This document shows positions 1 through 5,164 of a DNA stretch of 5,164 bases, piece after piece. Under the pieces are notes generated by a model. That model did no database searches and was not told the origin of the DNA. It saw only the letters and a program-made list of their open reading frames with translations. The position numbers and the translations under genes are program-made. Position 1 is the stretch's first letter. Every line of letters begins with the position of its first letter. Source of the stretch: Desulfobacteraceae bacterium (GTDB lineage Bacteria > Desulfobacterota > Desulfobulbia > Desulfobulbales > Desulfobulbaceae); NCBI GenBank assembly GCA_022837185.1, contig JALHJD010000214.1:1828-6991 (forward strand). The letters run 5' to 3'.

Positions 1-1867
1 CGCCCTCAGCCCCGTTTTCCGCGGGCAGTCCGGGGACCGCGGGCAGAAAAACGGAAAAGGTCGTTCCCTCCCCGGCCCTGGATTCGACCCGGATCCGCCC
101 CTCATGCTGCCGGACAATGGCTTGGGCCGAACTCAGTCCCAGTCCGGTGCCCTGTGGTTTGGTGGTATAAAATGGTTCAAAAATCCTGTCAAGCTTATCC
201 TCGGAAATTCCCGGCCCCTCATCCCTGATGTCTATCCGGATGTATCTGCCCGGCGGCAGGTCCAGCCGGTCGCCTTCCCCGACCGTGACGTTTTCTCCCC
301 TGATCCGGCATACGCCGCTTCCCTGCAAGGCCTGGGACGCATTGATGACAATGTTGCTGATCACCTGGCTGATCTGATCCGCATCACCATTGACCGGCCA
401 CAGATCCGCCGCGATCTCCCAGTCACACTTAACGCCGGAGCCCTGCAGAACGAAAGCCGCCGAGTCCCGGATAATCGCGCCAAGGCGGACGGGCTTACTG
501 ACCGGCCGTCCTCCCTTGGCGAAGCTCAGCAGCTGTCGGGTCATTCCCCTGGCCCGATCGACCGCCTCTTCAATTCCCTGCAGCCGCTTGCCGATGGTCC
601 CGCTGTCGGCCGCTTCCTGCTGGGCCATGGAAACATTAGCCTGTATCGCGGTTAACAGGTTATTGAAATCATGCGCTATTCCGCCGGCAAGGAGCGAAGC
701 CGTCCGGAGCCGCTCCGCTTTCCGCAGTTCCTCCTCGATCTTCATTCTCCGGGTAATATCGCGGAATATCGCCAGGAGCAGTCTGCGGTCTCCGTGGGCA
801 AGGATGGCAGAGGAAATTTCAACGGGAATTCTGCGGCCGCTGCTGTGCTGGACGTACAGCGGGGTATCGGAAGGCAGGGCCGAATAATTGTTTTTCACCA
901 GTTCCGCGTACAGGCCGCCTTCATCAACAGGGTGCAGGGACAGGAGGTGCCGGCCGACGGTCTCCGGAGCCCTGCGGCCGACAAGTTCCGTTGCCTTTCT
1001 GTTGACGTCGGTGATGAGGCCTGAGTCGGCATCGGCGACAAAAATCGCGTCCCCGGCCATTTCAACCAGGGCCCGATATCTTTCCTCGGAAACACGGAGA
1101 TCCTGCTCAATTTCCCATCTTTTTCTGCTGTCCTCCTCCATCTGCAGGCTGGCCGCGGAAAGTTCGGCCGTCCGCTGCCCGACCAGGCCCTCCAGTTCCT
1201 TTTCCCGCTCGACAAGGGCCTTCTCGGTCCGGAGGCGCGCAGATATGTTTTTGGACAGGATAAACAGGCTGATCAGCAGGGAGGTGATCAGCAGAATGGA
1301 AACTCCGTAAATGACAATGGTTGAGCGATGGATAAGATTGCCGAACATTTCCCTGAGTTCGGTAATGTCATAATATATTTCAAAGGCACCGACTACCCGG
1401 TCCCGGCCGAATATCGGTACATACGTTTCGATGACGTCCCGCGTCACCGTCCGGCCTTCAAGGGTACTGGTATTCCTGCGCACCATCTTGGTGAAATTCT
1501 TGCCGCGCATGACGACGCTTCTGAAATAGTCCTGATCGTTGACCTGGCCGATTTCTTCGGGAGCCGTTGAAAAAAGTATCTCCCCCGTTGCGGAAAACAC
1601 CTTCAGTTTCTCCAGGGAAAAATTGCTGACCGTCAGGGCAATCTCCTGTTTCAGTTCCGGGGTAATATCCCGGTAGCGAAGATGTTCTCCGGCCGCGTCC
1701 AGGTGAAGGGAAAAATGGCTGGCCACGCTCCGGGCATGATGTTCCGCATCCTGTATGAGCAGTTTGTCTATGGACGGATACAGGTAGGTCAGAATATAAA
1801 CGGGCAGAAAGACGACCGCCGCAACGGCGACAACGACCAGAAAGGGAAGGGATTTCGATTGCAGCAT
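1..1867 (-). CDS. Membrane sensor histidine kinase (Cache-like/PAS/HisKA/HATPase), C-terminus cut by left window edge
   Basis: The frame is open from ATG at 1867 to the left edge (622 codons visible, no stop). Residues 8-29 form a first membrane segment. Residues about 31-181 form an extracytoplasmic domain ending in YVPIF...VVGAFEIYYD, typical of Cache-type sensors. Residues 183-204 form the second membrane segment. A charged coiled-coil linker (about 207-260) leads to a PAS domain (about 260-375, ending IFRDIT). The HisKA H-box is GGIAHDFNNLL with the phospho-accepting His at 399. In the HATPase domain the N-box has N505 and N509, the G1 box is DEGPG at 549-553, and the G2 box is GTGLGLS at 573-579. 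All catalytic motifs are intact. It should sense a periplasmic or membrane signal, autophosphorylate and pass phosphate to a response regulator not seen here. The last visible residues are a Pro/Ala/Gly-rich stretch, so a receiver domain may follow (hybrid kinase). The ligand is unknown. No strong Shine-Dalgarno precedes the ATG, but this start places the first membrane segment normally. A GTG at 1912 is an alternative. Confidence 0.93.
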   Translation of the reverse strand, partial: MLQSKSLPFLVVVAVAAVVFLPVYILTYLYPSIDKLLIQDAEHHARSVASHFSLHLDAAGEHLRYRDITPELKQEIALTVSNFSLEKLKVFSATGEILFSTAPEEIGQVNDQDYFRSVVMRGKNFTKMVRRNTSTLEGRTVTRDVIETYVPIFGRDRVVGAFEIYYDITELREMFGNLIHRSTIVIYGVSILLITSLLISLFILSKNISARLRTEKALVEREKELEGLVGQRTAELSAASLQMEEDSRKRWEIEQDLRVSEERYRALVEMAGDAIFVADADSGLITDVNRKATELVGRRAPETVGRHLLSLHPVDEGGLYAELVKNNYSALPSDTPLYVQHSSGRRIPVEISSAILAHGDRRLLLAIFRDITRRMKIEEELRKAERLRTASLLAGGIAHDFNNLLTAIQANVSMAQQEAADSGTIGKRLQGIEEAVDRARGMTRQLLSFAKGGRPVSKPVRLGAIIRDSAAFVLQGSGVKCDWEIAADLWPVNGDADQISQVISNIVINASQALQGSGVCRIRGENVTVGEGDRLDLPPGRYIRIDIRDEGPGISEDKLDRIFEPFYTTKPQGTGLGLSSAQAIVRQHEGRIRVESRAGEGTTFSVFLPAVPGLPAENGAEG

Positions 1868-1942
1868 GACCGCTTGGCGACAATTGTTGAATGGTTCAGC
1901 CTGACCCGGCACGGAAAAACGTGAAAAGACACGACCGCTTGA

Positions 1943-1972
1943 ATTATTGACATGATTTCCGATAATTGTCAA
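1943..1972 (-). promoter_or_regulatory. Candidate sigma-70 promoter for the histidine kinase
   Basis: On the minus strand a perfect -35 TTGACA (1972-1967) is followed after 18 bases by AATAAT (1948-1943), five of six matches to the -10 consensus. Transcription would start near 1936, leaving a leader of about 70 bases before the kinase ATG. The call is from sequence match only, and the surrounding stretch is A+T-rich compared with the rest of the window. Confidence 0.5.
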
Positions 1973-1975
1973 AAT
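1947..1975 (+). promoter_or_regulatory. Candidate sigma-70 promoter toward mrp-hydrolase-selB, overlapping the kinase promoter
   Basis: On the plus strand TTGACA (1947-1952) is followed after 17 bases by CAAAAT (1970-1975), four of six matches to the -10 consensus. It occupies nearly the same bases as the minus-strand promoter, so RNA polymerase could not bind both at once. The leader to the mrp ATG would be about 155 bases and would include the hairpin at 2024-2051. The -10 is weaker than that of the opposing promoter, and TTGCTT/TACAGT at 2054-2081 (spacer 16) is a weaker alternative. Confidence 0.33.
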
Positions 1976-2023
1976 ATTTGCCGGATTTTCCCCGCATCGC
2001 CCGCTTTCCCCGGGGGGAATCCG

Positions 2024-2051
2024 CCCGGGATCTCCGGCCGGGACATTTTTT
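2024..2051 (+). terminator. Terminator-like hairpin in the mrp leader (possible attenuator)
   Basis: CCCGG (2024-2028) can pair with CCGGG (2038-2042) across a nine-base loop. Three bases later comes a run of six T (2046-2051), continuing as a pyrimidine-rich tract. This is the shape of an intrinsic terminator on the plus strand. No plus-strand gene lies just upstream, so it could act as an attenuator in the mrp leader or stop stray transcription. The stem is only five pairs and alternative G+C pairings exist (for example CCGG 2025-2028 with CCGG 2034-2037). Confidence 0.3.
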
Positions 2052-2078
2052 CTTTGCTTTTCAGGCTCCCGGAATTAC

Positions 2079-2094
2079 AGTATGTCGTGATACT
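2079..2094. repeat. Short inverted repeat upstream of mrp (possible operator)
   Basis: AGTAT and ATACT are perfect inverted arms separated by six bases (GTCGTG), ending 44 bases before the mrp start codon. This is a size and symmetry typical of a dimeric regulator site, but I do not recognise the motif and five-base arms can occur by chance. Confidence 0.2.
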
Positions 2095-2138
2095 CAGCCA
2101 TCCTTTCATTCATTTTCCTCATATACGGAGAAATTCCC

Positions 2139-3122
2139 ATGTCTGAATCATGCAAATCGTGCAACCCCGAACAGAAATCTTCCTGCGGGTCCCAGCAAAA
2201 AGGCAGCGACACAGCGGCGCAGGCCGCCCTCGCGCAACAGGAGATCGCCATCACCAGATCCCTTGGCAAAATCAAGAACAAAATTTTGGTCATGAGCGGC
2301 AAGGGCGGGGTCGGCAAATCCACGGTCGCGGTCAACCTGGCCCTGGGTCTTGCAGACAAGGGATTCATGGTGGGCCTGATGGATGTCGATCTGCACGGAC
2401 CGGATGTCATCAGAATGCTCAACCTCACCGATCCCCTGGTACCTCCGAAAAATCCGGGCGATCTTGTCCCAACCCTCATGTACAACAATAAGCTCAAGGT
2501 CGTATCTCTTGAATATATGATGAAAAACCGTGATGAAGCCATAATCTGGCGCGGCCCCCTGAAAATACAGGCCATACGGCAGTTTGTGGCCGACATGGAC
2601 TGGGGCGAGCTCGATTATCTGATTGTTGACGCGCCGCCCGGCACGGGAGACGAACCGCTCTCCGTGGCCCAGACCATAAAAAACGTCCATGCCCTGATTG
2701 TTACCACGCCCCAGTCCGTCGCCCTGGCAGATGTCAGGAAGTCCATCAATTTCTGCCGGACCCTCAATATGCCGGTCCTCGGGGTGGTGGAGAACATGTC
2801 CGGTTTCGTTTGCCCGCACTGCGAAAAGACCGTGGATATTTTCAGCTCCGGCGGCGGCGAACAGGTTGCCCGCGAGTTTGATCTCCCCTTCCTGGGACGC
2901 GTGCCCATGGACCCCCGGGTCGTCATCGCGGGCGATACGGGCGAGCCCTATCTCTCGTCCGGCGACGACACCCCGGCGACCAGTGCGTTCAGCGCCATCA
3001 TCGACGCGGTGGCCCTGCGCCTGCCGGCCACCACCCCCGTCCATCTGAAAACAATCAACCCCCTGGGGTCAGACTGCGCCTGTGGACCCGGCGGGTGCGA
3101 CCCCGACAAGTGCGACTGTTGA
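2139..3122 (+). CDS. mrp: Mrp/NBP35 (ApbC-like) P-loop ATPase, iron-sulfur cluster carrier
   Basis: The protein is a complete 327-residue soluble P-loop NTPase of the Mrp/NBP35 family. The deviant Walker A GKGGVGKST is at 54-62, the A' loop DVDLHGPD at 82-89 and Walker B plus switch II VDAPPGTGDE at 163-172. ENMSGFVCPHC at 218-228 carries the family CxxC (C225, C228), known to bridge a cluster between subunits of the dimer. ApbC/Mrp proteins bind and hand on [4Fe-4S] clusters to apo-proteins in the cytoplasm in an ATP-dependent way. Cysteines also cluster at both ends: C5, C8 and C16 at the N-terminus, and a tail with the pattern CxCx4Cx4CxC (C313-C327). The bacterial MIP18/DUF59-like N-terminal domain of longer Mrp proteins is absent. 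The start is supported by GGAG (2127-2130) eight bases before ATG. It is the first gene of a probable three-gene transcription unit. The client protein is not shown by the sequence. Confidence 0.93.
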   Translation: MSESCKSCNPEQKSSCGSQQKGSDTAAQAALAQQEIAITRSLGKIKNKILVMSGKGGVGKSTVAVNLALGLADKGFMVGLMDVDLHGPDVIRMLNLTDPLVPPKNPGDLVPTLMYNNKLKVVSLEYMMKNRDEAIIWRGPLKIQAIRQFVADMDWGELDYLIVDAPPGTGDEPLSVAQTIKNVHALIVTTPQSVALADVRKSINFCRTLNMPVLGVVENMSGFVCPHCEKTVDIFSSGGGEQVAREFDLPFLGRVPMDPRVVIAGDTGEPYLSSGDDTPATSAFSAIIDAVALRLPATTPVHLKTINPLGSDCACGPGGCDPDKCDC

Positions 3123-3186
3123 GCCGTGCCGGTATCGTGTCCCTCCACGTCAAACGTGCCTTGCACACAGCCGGGAAAATGATCGC

Positions 3187-3828
3187 ATGCAGGTAGAACA
3201 ACTGACCGTCGGAATGATGCAGGTGTGCTGTTATATCCTCACCTGCGAGGAAACCGGGCAGGCCGTGATCATTGATCCCGGCGGCGAAGAGGAGAGGATA
3301 CTGGACCGGTGCGCCCGGCTCAACGCCTCCGTCCGCTATCTTGTCGCCACCCACGGCCATCCCGATCATGTCTGCGGCAACGGCCCCCTGCGGGAGAAGA
3401 CCGGGGCCGAGATCATCATGCACAGAGAGGACGCGGCCTTTTTCTGGCAGCCCGAGGTGCAGGAATACTTTTCCATTCTCGGGCTGCCCGAGTCGCCCCG
3501 GCCCGACAGGCTGGTTGACCATGGGGACGTCATTCAGTTCGGCCGTGAGCAGTTGCAGGTGATCCATACCCCGGGCCACACCCCCGGCGGCATCTGCCTC
3601 TACTCCAAACCGCACTGCTTTACCGGGGACACCCTCTTTACCGGCGGAGTCGGACGGACCGACTTTCCCGGGGGATCGACCCGGGAACTGCTGAACTCCA
3701 TCCGCACCCGGCTGCTTGTCCTGCCCGGCGACACCATCGTCTGGCCGGGGCACGGCTACGAAGGCAACCGGTCGACCATTGGTGAAGAGGCCAGGGCAAA
3801 TCCCTTCCTGCACAACGGTTTTCCATAA
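3187..3828 (+). CDS. Metallo-beta-lactamase-fold hydrolase, glyoxalase II (YcbL/GloB)-like
   Basis: The protein is 213 residues, the short length of YcbL-type glyoxalase II-like enzymes that lack the long C-terminal glutathione-binding domain of classical GloB. All metal ligands expected for a binuclear site are present: THGHPDH at 55-61 (H56, H58, D60, H61), H131 in HTPGHTPG, D148 in TGDTLF and H189 in PGHGYE. The C-terminal STIGEE...NPFL matches the YcbL group. The family hydrolyses thioesters such as S-D-lactoylglutathione or similar small substrates in the cytoplasm. The true substrate is not visible from sequence. ATG 3187 is chosen because it begins right before the first beta strand and has GGGA (3173-3176) upstream. 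A longer in-frame ATG at 3082 would overlap the mrp coding region by 41 bases and add a low-complexity extension without family character. It lies 64 bases after mrp and 48 bases before selB. Confidence 0.9.
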   Translation: MQVEQLTVGMMQVCCYILTCEETGQAVIIDPGGEEERILDRCARLNASVRYLVATHGHPDHVCGNGPLREKTGAEIIMHREDAAFFWQPEVQEYFSILGLPESPRPDRLVDHGDVIQFGREQLQVIHTPGHTPGGICLYSKPHCFTGDTLFTGGVGRTDFPGGSTRELLNSIRTRLLVLPGDTIVWPGHGYEGNRSTIGEEARANPFLHNGFP

Positions 3829-3876
3829 GAGAACCGCTCCGTCACTCCTTTCCTATCAGGCAGAGAGCACTGAACC

Positions 3877-5164
3877 ATGCGTGAAATCATACTTGGCACC
3901 GCGGGACATGTGGATCACGGCAAAACCAGCCTGATCCGCGCCCTGACCGGTATCGACACCGATCGTCTCAAGGAGGAAAAAGAGCGGGGGATCACCATTG
4001 AACTGGGCTTCGCCTACCTTGACCTGCCCAGCGGCCGCCGCATCGGCATCGTCGATGTGCCGGGCCACGAAAAGTTCGTCCGCAACATGGTCGCCGGCGC
4101 CGCCGGCATGGACCTGGTCGTCTTTGTCATCGCCGCCGACGAGGGTGTCATGCCCCAGACCCGGGAACATTTCGAAATCTGCCAGCTGCTCGGCATTGAC
4201 GAGGGCATCATTGTACTGACCAAAAAGGATATGGTCAGCGAGGAATGGCTGGAAATGGTCGAAGAAGACGTCCGGGAGCACTTCATGAACACGTTCCTGG
4301 AAAACGCGCCGATGGTCGCCGTCTCCTCCGTAACCGGTGAAGGAATCGACCGGGTGGTGCAGCTCATCGACGACAAGGTCCGCGCCCTTCCCGTGCATGA
4401 AGAATTCGGACCGTTCCGGCTGGCCGTCGACCGTGTCTTTTCCATGAAGGGCTTCGGCACCGTCATCACCGGGTCCTCCATGGACGGCAGAATTGGCGTG
4501 GGCGAGGAAATCGAGTTTTATCCCTCCCTGGTCAAGGCGAAAATACGGGGCATCCAGGTGCACGGCAAGGATGTGGAACTGGTCGAGGCCGGCCACCGGA
4601 CCGCCATCAATCTCCAGGGTGTGGAAAAAGAACAGATCAATCGGGGCGACATGGCCGCGGCGCCAGGCAGCCTGGTCAATTCCACCCTGCTTGACGCCCG
4701 CTTTCACTACCTGGAGTCCAATCCGGCCAAGCTGAAAAACAGGTCCCTGGTACGGGTTCACGTCGGCACCCGGGAAATAACCGGCAGGATCGTCTTCATG
4801 GATACGGAGGAGGTCCAGCCGGGCGACACGGTGTTCGGCATTGCGGCCTACTTCGACCTGCGCCCGGAGAGCCTGTTCTGGGCCAACCAGGACACCCTGA
4901 CCGACGTGCACCTGCTCGCCATCGGCCAGGAACTGACGATCCCGCCGGTCGATGGCGTGCTGCACGTCGCCTCCGGCAGCGAAAGCGTGGCCGAGATCGC
5001 CGCGCAGTATGAGGTCGCGCTTGAGGTGATCCTGACGGCAGCGTACAACAACCTCGCGCGCGCCGACGCCGACTCCCGCCCGCGCCCAGGCGCGCAGATC
5101 ATGATTCCCGGCGCGGAGGGCGAGGTGCCCGAAGACCTGTTCCAACAGGCGGTGCGCGACGCGG
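3877..5164 (+). CDS. selB: SelB (selenocysteine-specific elongation factor) N-terminal part joined in frame to a LysM protein; open at right edge
   Basis: From ATG 3877 the frame runs 429 codons to the window edge without a stop. Residues 1 to about 318 are SelB, the GTPase that brings Sec-tRNA(Sec) to recoded UGA codons. G1 is GHVDHGKT at 10-17, the switch region is [12 protein letters not shown] at 35-46, G3 is DVPGHE at 60-65, G4 is TKKD at 115-118 and G5 is SSVTGEG at 150-156. The beta-barrel domain II follows (about 175-255), then the first strands of domain III (LLDARFHYL..., [18 protein letters not shown]). A normal SelB of about 600-640 residues would complete domain III and continue with winged-helix repeats that bind the SECIS RNA. 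Here, after VQPGDT (313-318), the sequence becomes two LysM repeats instead. GAGAG (3863-3867) nine bases before ATG is a modest ribosome site. As written the product could not bind SECIS. The gene in the real organism is probably intact and the right end a mis-join, but a genuine rearrangement cannot be excluded. Confidence 0.88.
   Translation, partial: MREIILGTAGHVDHGKTSLIRALTGIDTDRLKEEKERGITIELGFAYLDLPSGRRIGIVDVPGHEKFVRNMVAGAAGMDLVVFVIAADEGVMPQTREHFEICQLLGIDEGIIVLTKKDMVSEEWLEMVEEDVREHFMNTFLENAPMVAVSSVTGEGIDRVVQLIDDKVRALPVHEEFGPFRLAVDRVFSMKGFGTVITGSSMDGRIGVGEEIEFYPSLVKAKIRGIQVHGKDVELVEAGHRTAINLQGVEKEQINRGDMAAAPGSLVNSTLLDARFHYLESNPAKLKNRSLVRVHVGTREITGRIVFMDTEEVQPGDTVFGIAAYFDLRPESLFWANQDTLTDVHLLAIGQELTIPPVDGVLHVASGSESVAEIAAQYEVALEVILTAAYNNLARADADSRPRPGAQIMIPGAEGEVPEDLFQQAVRDA
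4813..5164 (+). other. Tandem LysM segment, probably foreign to the selB locus (chimeric join)
   Basis: Reading in the selB frame, residues 313-356 ([14 protein letters not shown]...[12 protein letters not shown]) form a full LysM repeat: GDT, IA, WAN, and GQ.L.IP in the usual order. Residues about 361-412 ([18 protein letters not shown]...[10 protein letters not shown]) form a second, diverged one in which GDT is replaced by GSE. LysM repeats bind peptidoglycan or other N-acetylglucosamine polymers outside the cytoplasm, which conflicts with a cytoplasmic translation factor. The layout, with PPVDG between the repeats, resembles LysM/M23 peptidase proteins I associate with Chloroflexota. The segment has no start, signal peptide or stop of its own here. 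Its G+C is about 69% against about 60% in the preceding 320 bases (hand count). The LysM identity is firm, while the foreign origin is inferred. Confidence 0.8.

Noticed and set aside
12..54. Direct repeat CCGCGGGCAG (19-28, 37-46) and inverted CCGTTTT/AAAACGG (12-18, 48-54) near the left edge.
   Set aside because: Both fall inside the kinase frame. The direct repeat simply encodes the Leu-Pro-Ala repeat of the linker, and the inverted arms are short with a 29-base gap.
104..1924. Several plus-strand open frames of 80-183 codons (for example 104-655, 390-887, 888-1310).
   Set aside because: They lie antisense to the histidine kinase frame, which has every catalytic motif. Their translations are rich in Arg, Ser and Pro and show no domain, as expected of shadow frames in G+C-rich DNA.
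1952..2295. Small plus-strand frames in the divergent intergenic region (1952-2146 and 1966-2295).
   Set aside because: No ribosome site, no recognisable protein, and they overlap the promoter region and the start of mrp.
3120..3180. Possible selenocysteine read-through of the mrp TGA, since it follows a CxC tail and selB lies two genes on; the frame continues 19 codons to another TGA.
   Set aside because: The extension has no family character. The only hairpins after the TGA (CACGT-CAA-ACGTG at 3146-3158, or CGTG/CACG at 3136-3149) are short and lack a SECIS-like apical loop. A normal stop is simpler.
3082..3186. Longer start for the hydrolase at ATG 3082.
   Set aside because: It would overlap the end of mrp and add 35 residues that do not resemble the family. 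ATG 3187 has its own GGGA and begins at the fold's first strand.
3856..5145. Long minus-strand open frame of 429 codons opposite selB.
   Set aside because: It is antisense to a clearly coding SelB/LysM frame, its translation is rich in His, Asp, Val and Gly without recognisable motifs, and it mirrors codon bias.
1..5164. CRISPR arrays, tRNA or rRNA genes, insertion sequences.
   Set aside because: I read both strands and saw no repeat-spacer pattern, clover-leaf candidate, transposase frame or terminal inverted repeats.

Overview
The window reads as a bacterial chromosome fragment of roughly 60% G+C. It carries one leftward gene on the left and a rightward cluster of three genes on the right, separated by a 271-base divergent intergenic region. 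The gene types (a Cache/PAS sensor kinase with an HDFNN H-box, a cysteine-decorated Mrp ATPase, a YcbL/glyoxalase II-like hydrolase and SelB) fit an anaerobic Desulfobacterota (deltaproteobacterial) organism. That is an inference from family resemblance. No rRNA or other phylogenetic marker is present.

Layout. Positions 1-1867, minus strand: a membrane sensor histidine kinase whose N-terminus is complete and whose C-terminus runs off the left edge. Positions 1868-2138: a divergent control region with two face-to-face promoter candidates sharing the same bases near 1943-1975, a hairpin plus T-run that resembles a terminator or attenuator (2024-2051), and a small inverted repeat (2079-2094). 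Positions 2139-3122, plus: Mrp/NBP35-type P-loop ATPase, a likely Fe-S cluster carrier with cysteine clusters at both ends. Positions 3187-3828, plus: metallo-beta-lactamase-fold hydrolase of the glyoxalase II type. Positions 3877 to the right edge, plus: a reading frame that begins as SelB, the selenocysteine-specific elongation factor.

The three plus-strand genes are spaced 64 and 48 bases apart with no convincing terminator between them, so they probably form one transcription unit. It would combine Fe-S cluster delivery, a thiol-ester type hydrolase and selenocysteine insertion.

The most notable observation is at the right end. The SelB frame is clear for about 318 residues (GTPase domain, domain II and the start of domain III). 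At the motif VQPGDTVF (4813-4836) it switches, in frame, to a tandem LysM cell-wall-binding protein of a kind I associate with Chloroflexota. G+C rises from about 60% to about 69% at the same point (hand count). VQPGDT is common to both families, so the simplest reading is a chimeric join at a short shared sequence near a contig end, not a functional SelB-LysM fusion. I see no clear new biological system here.
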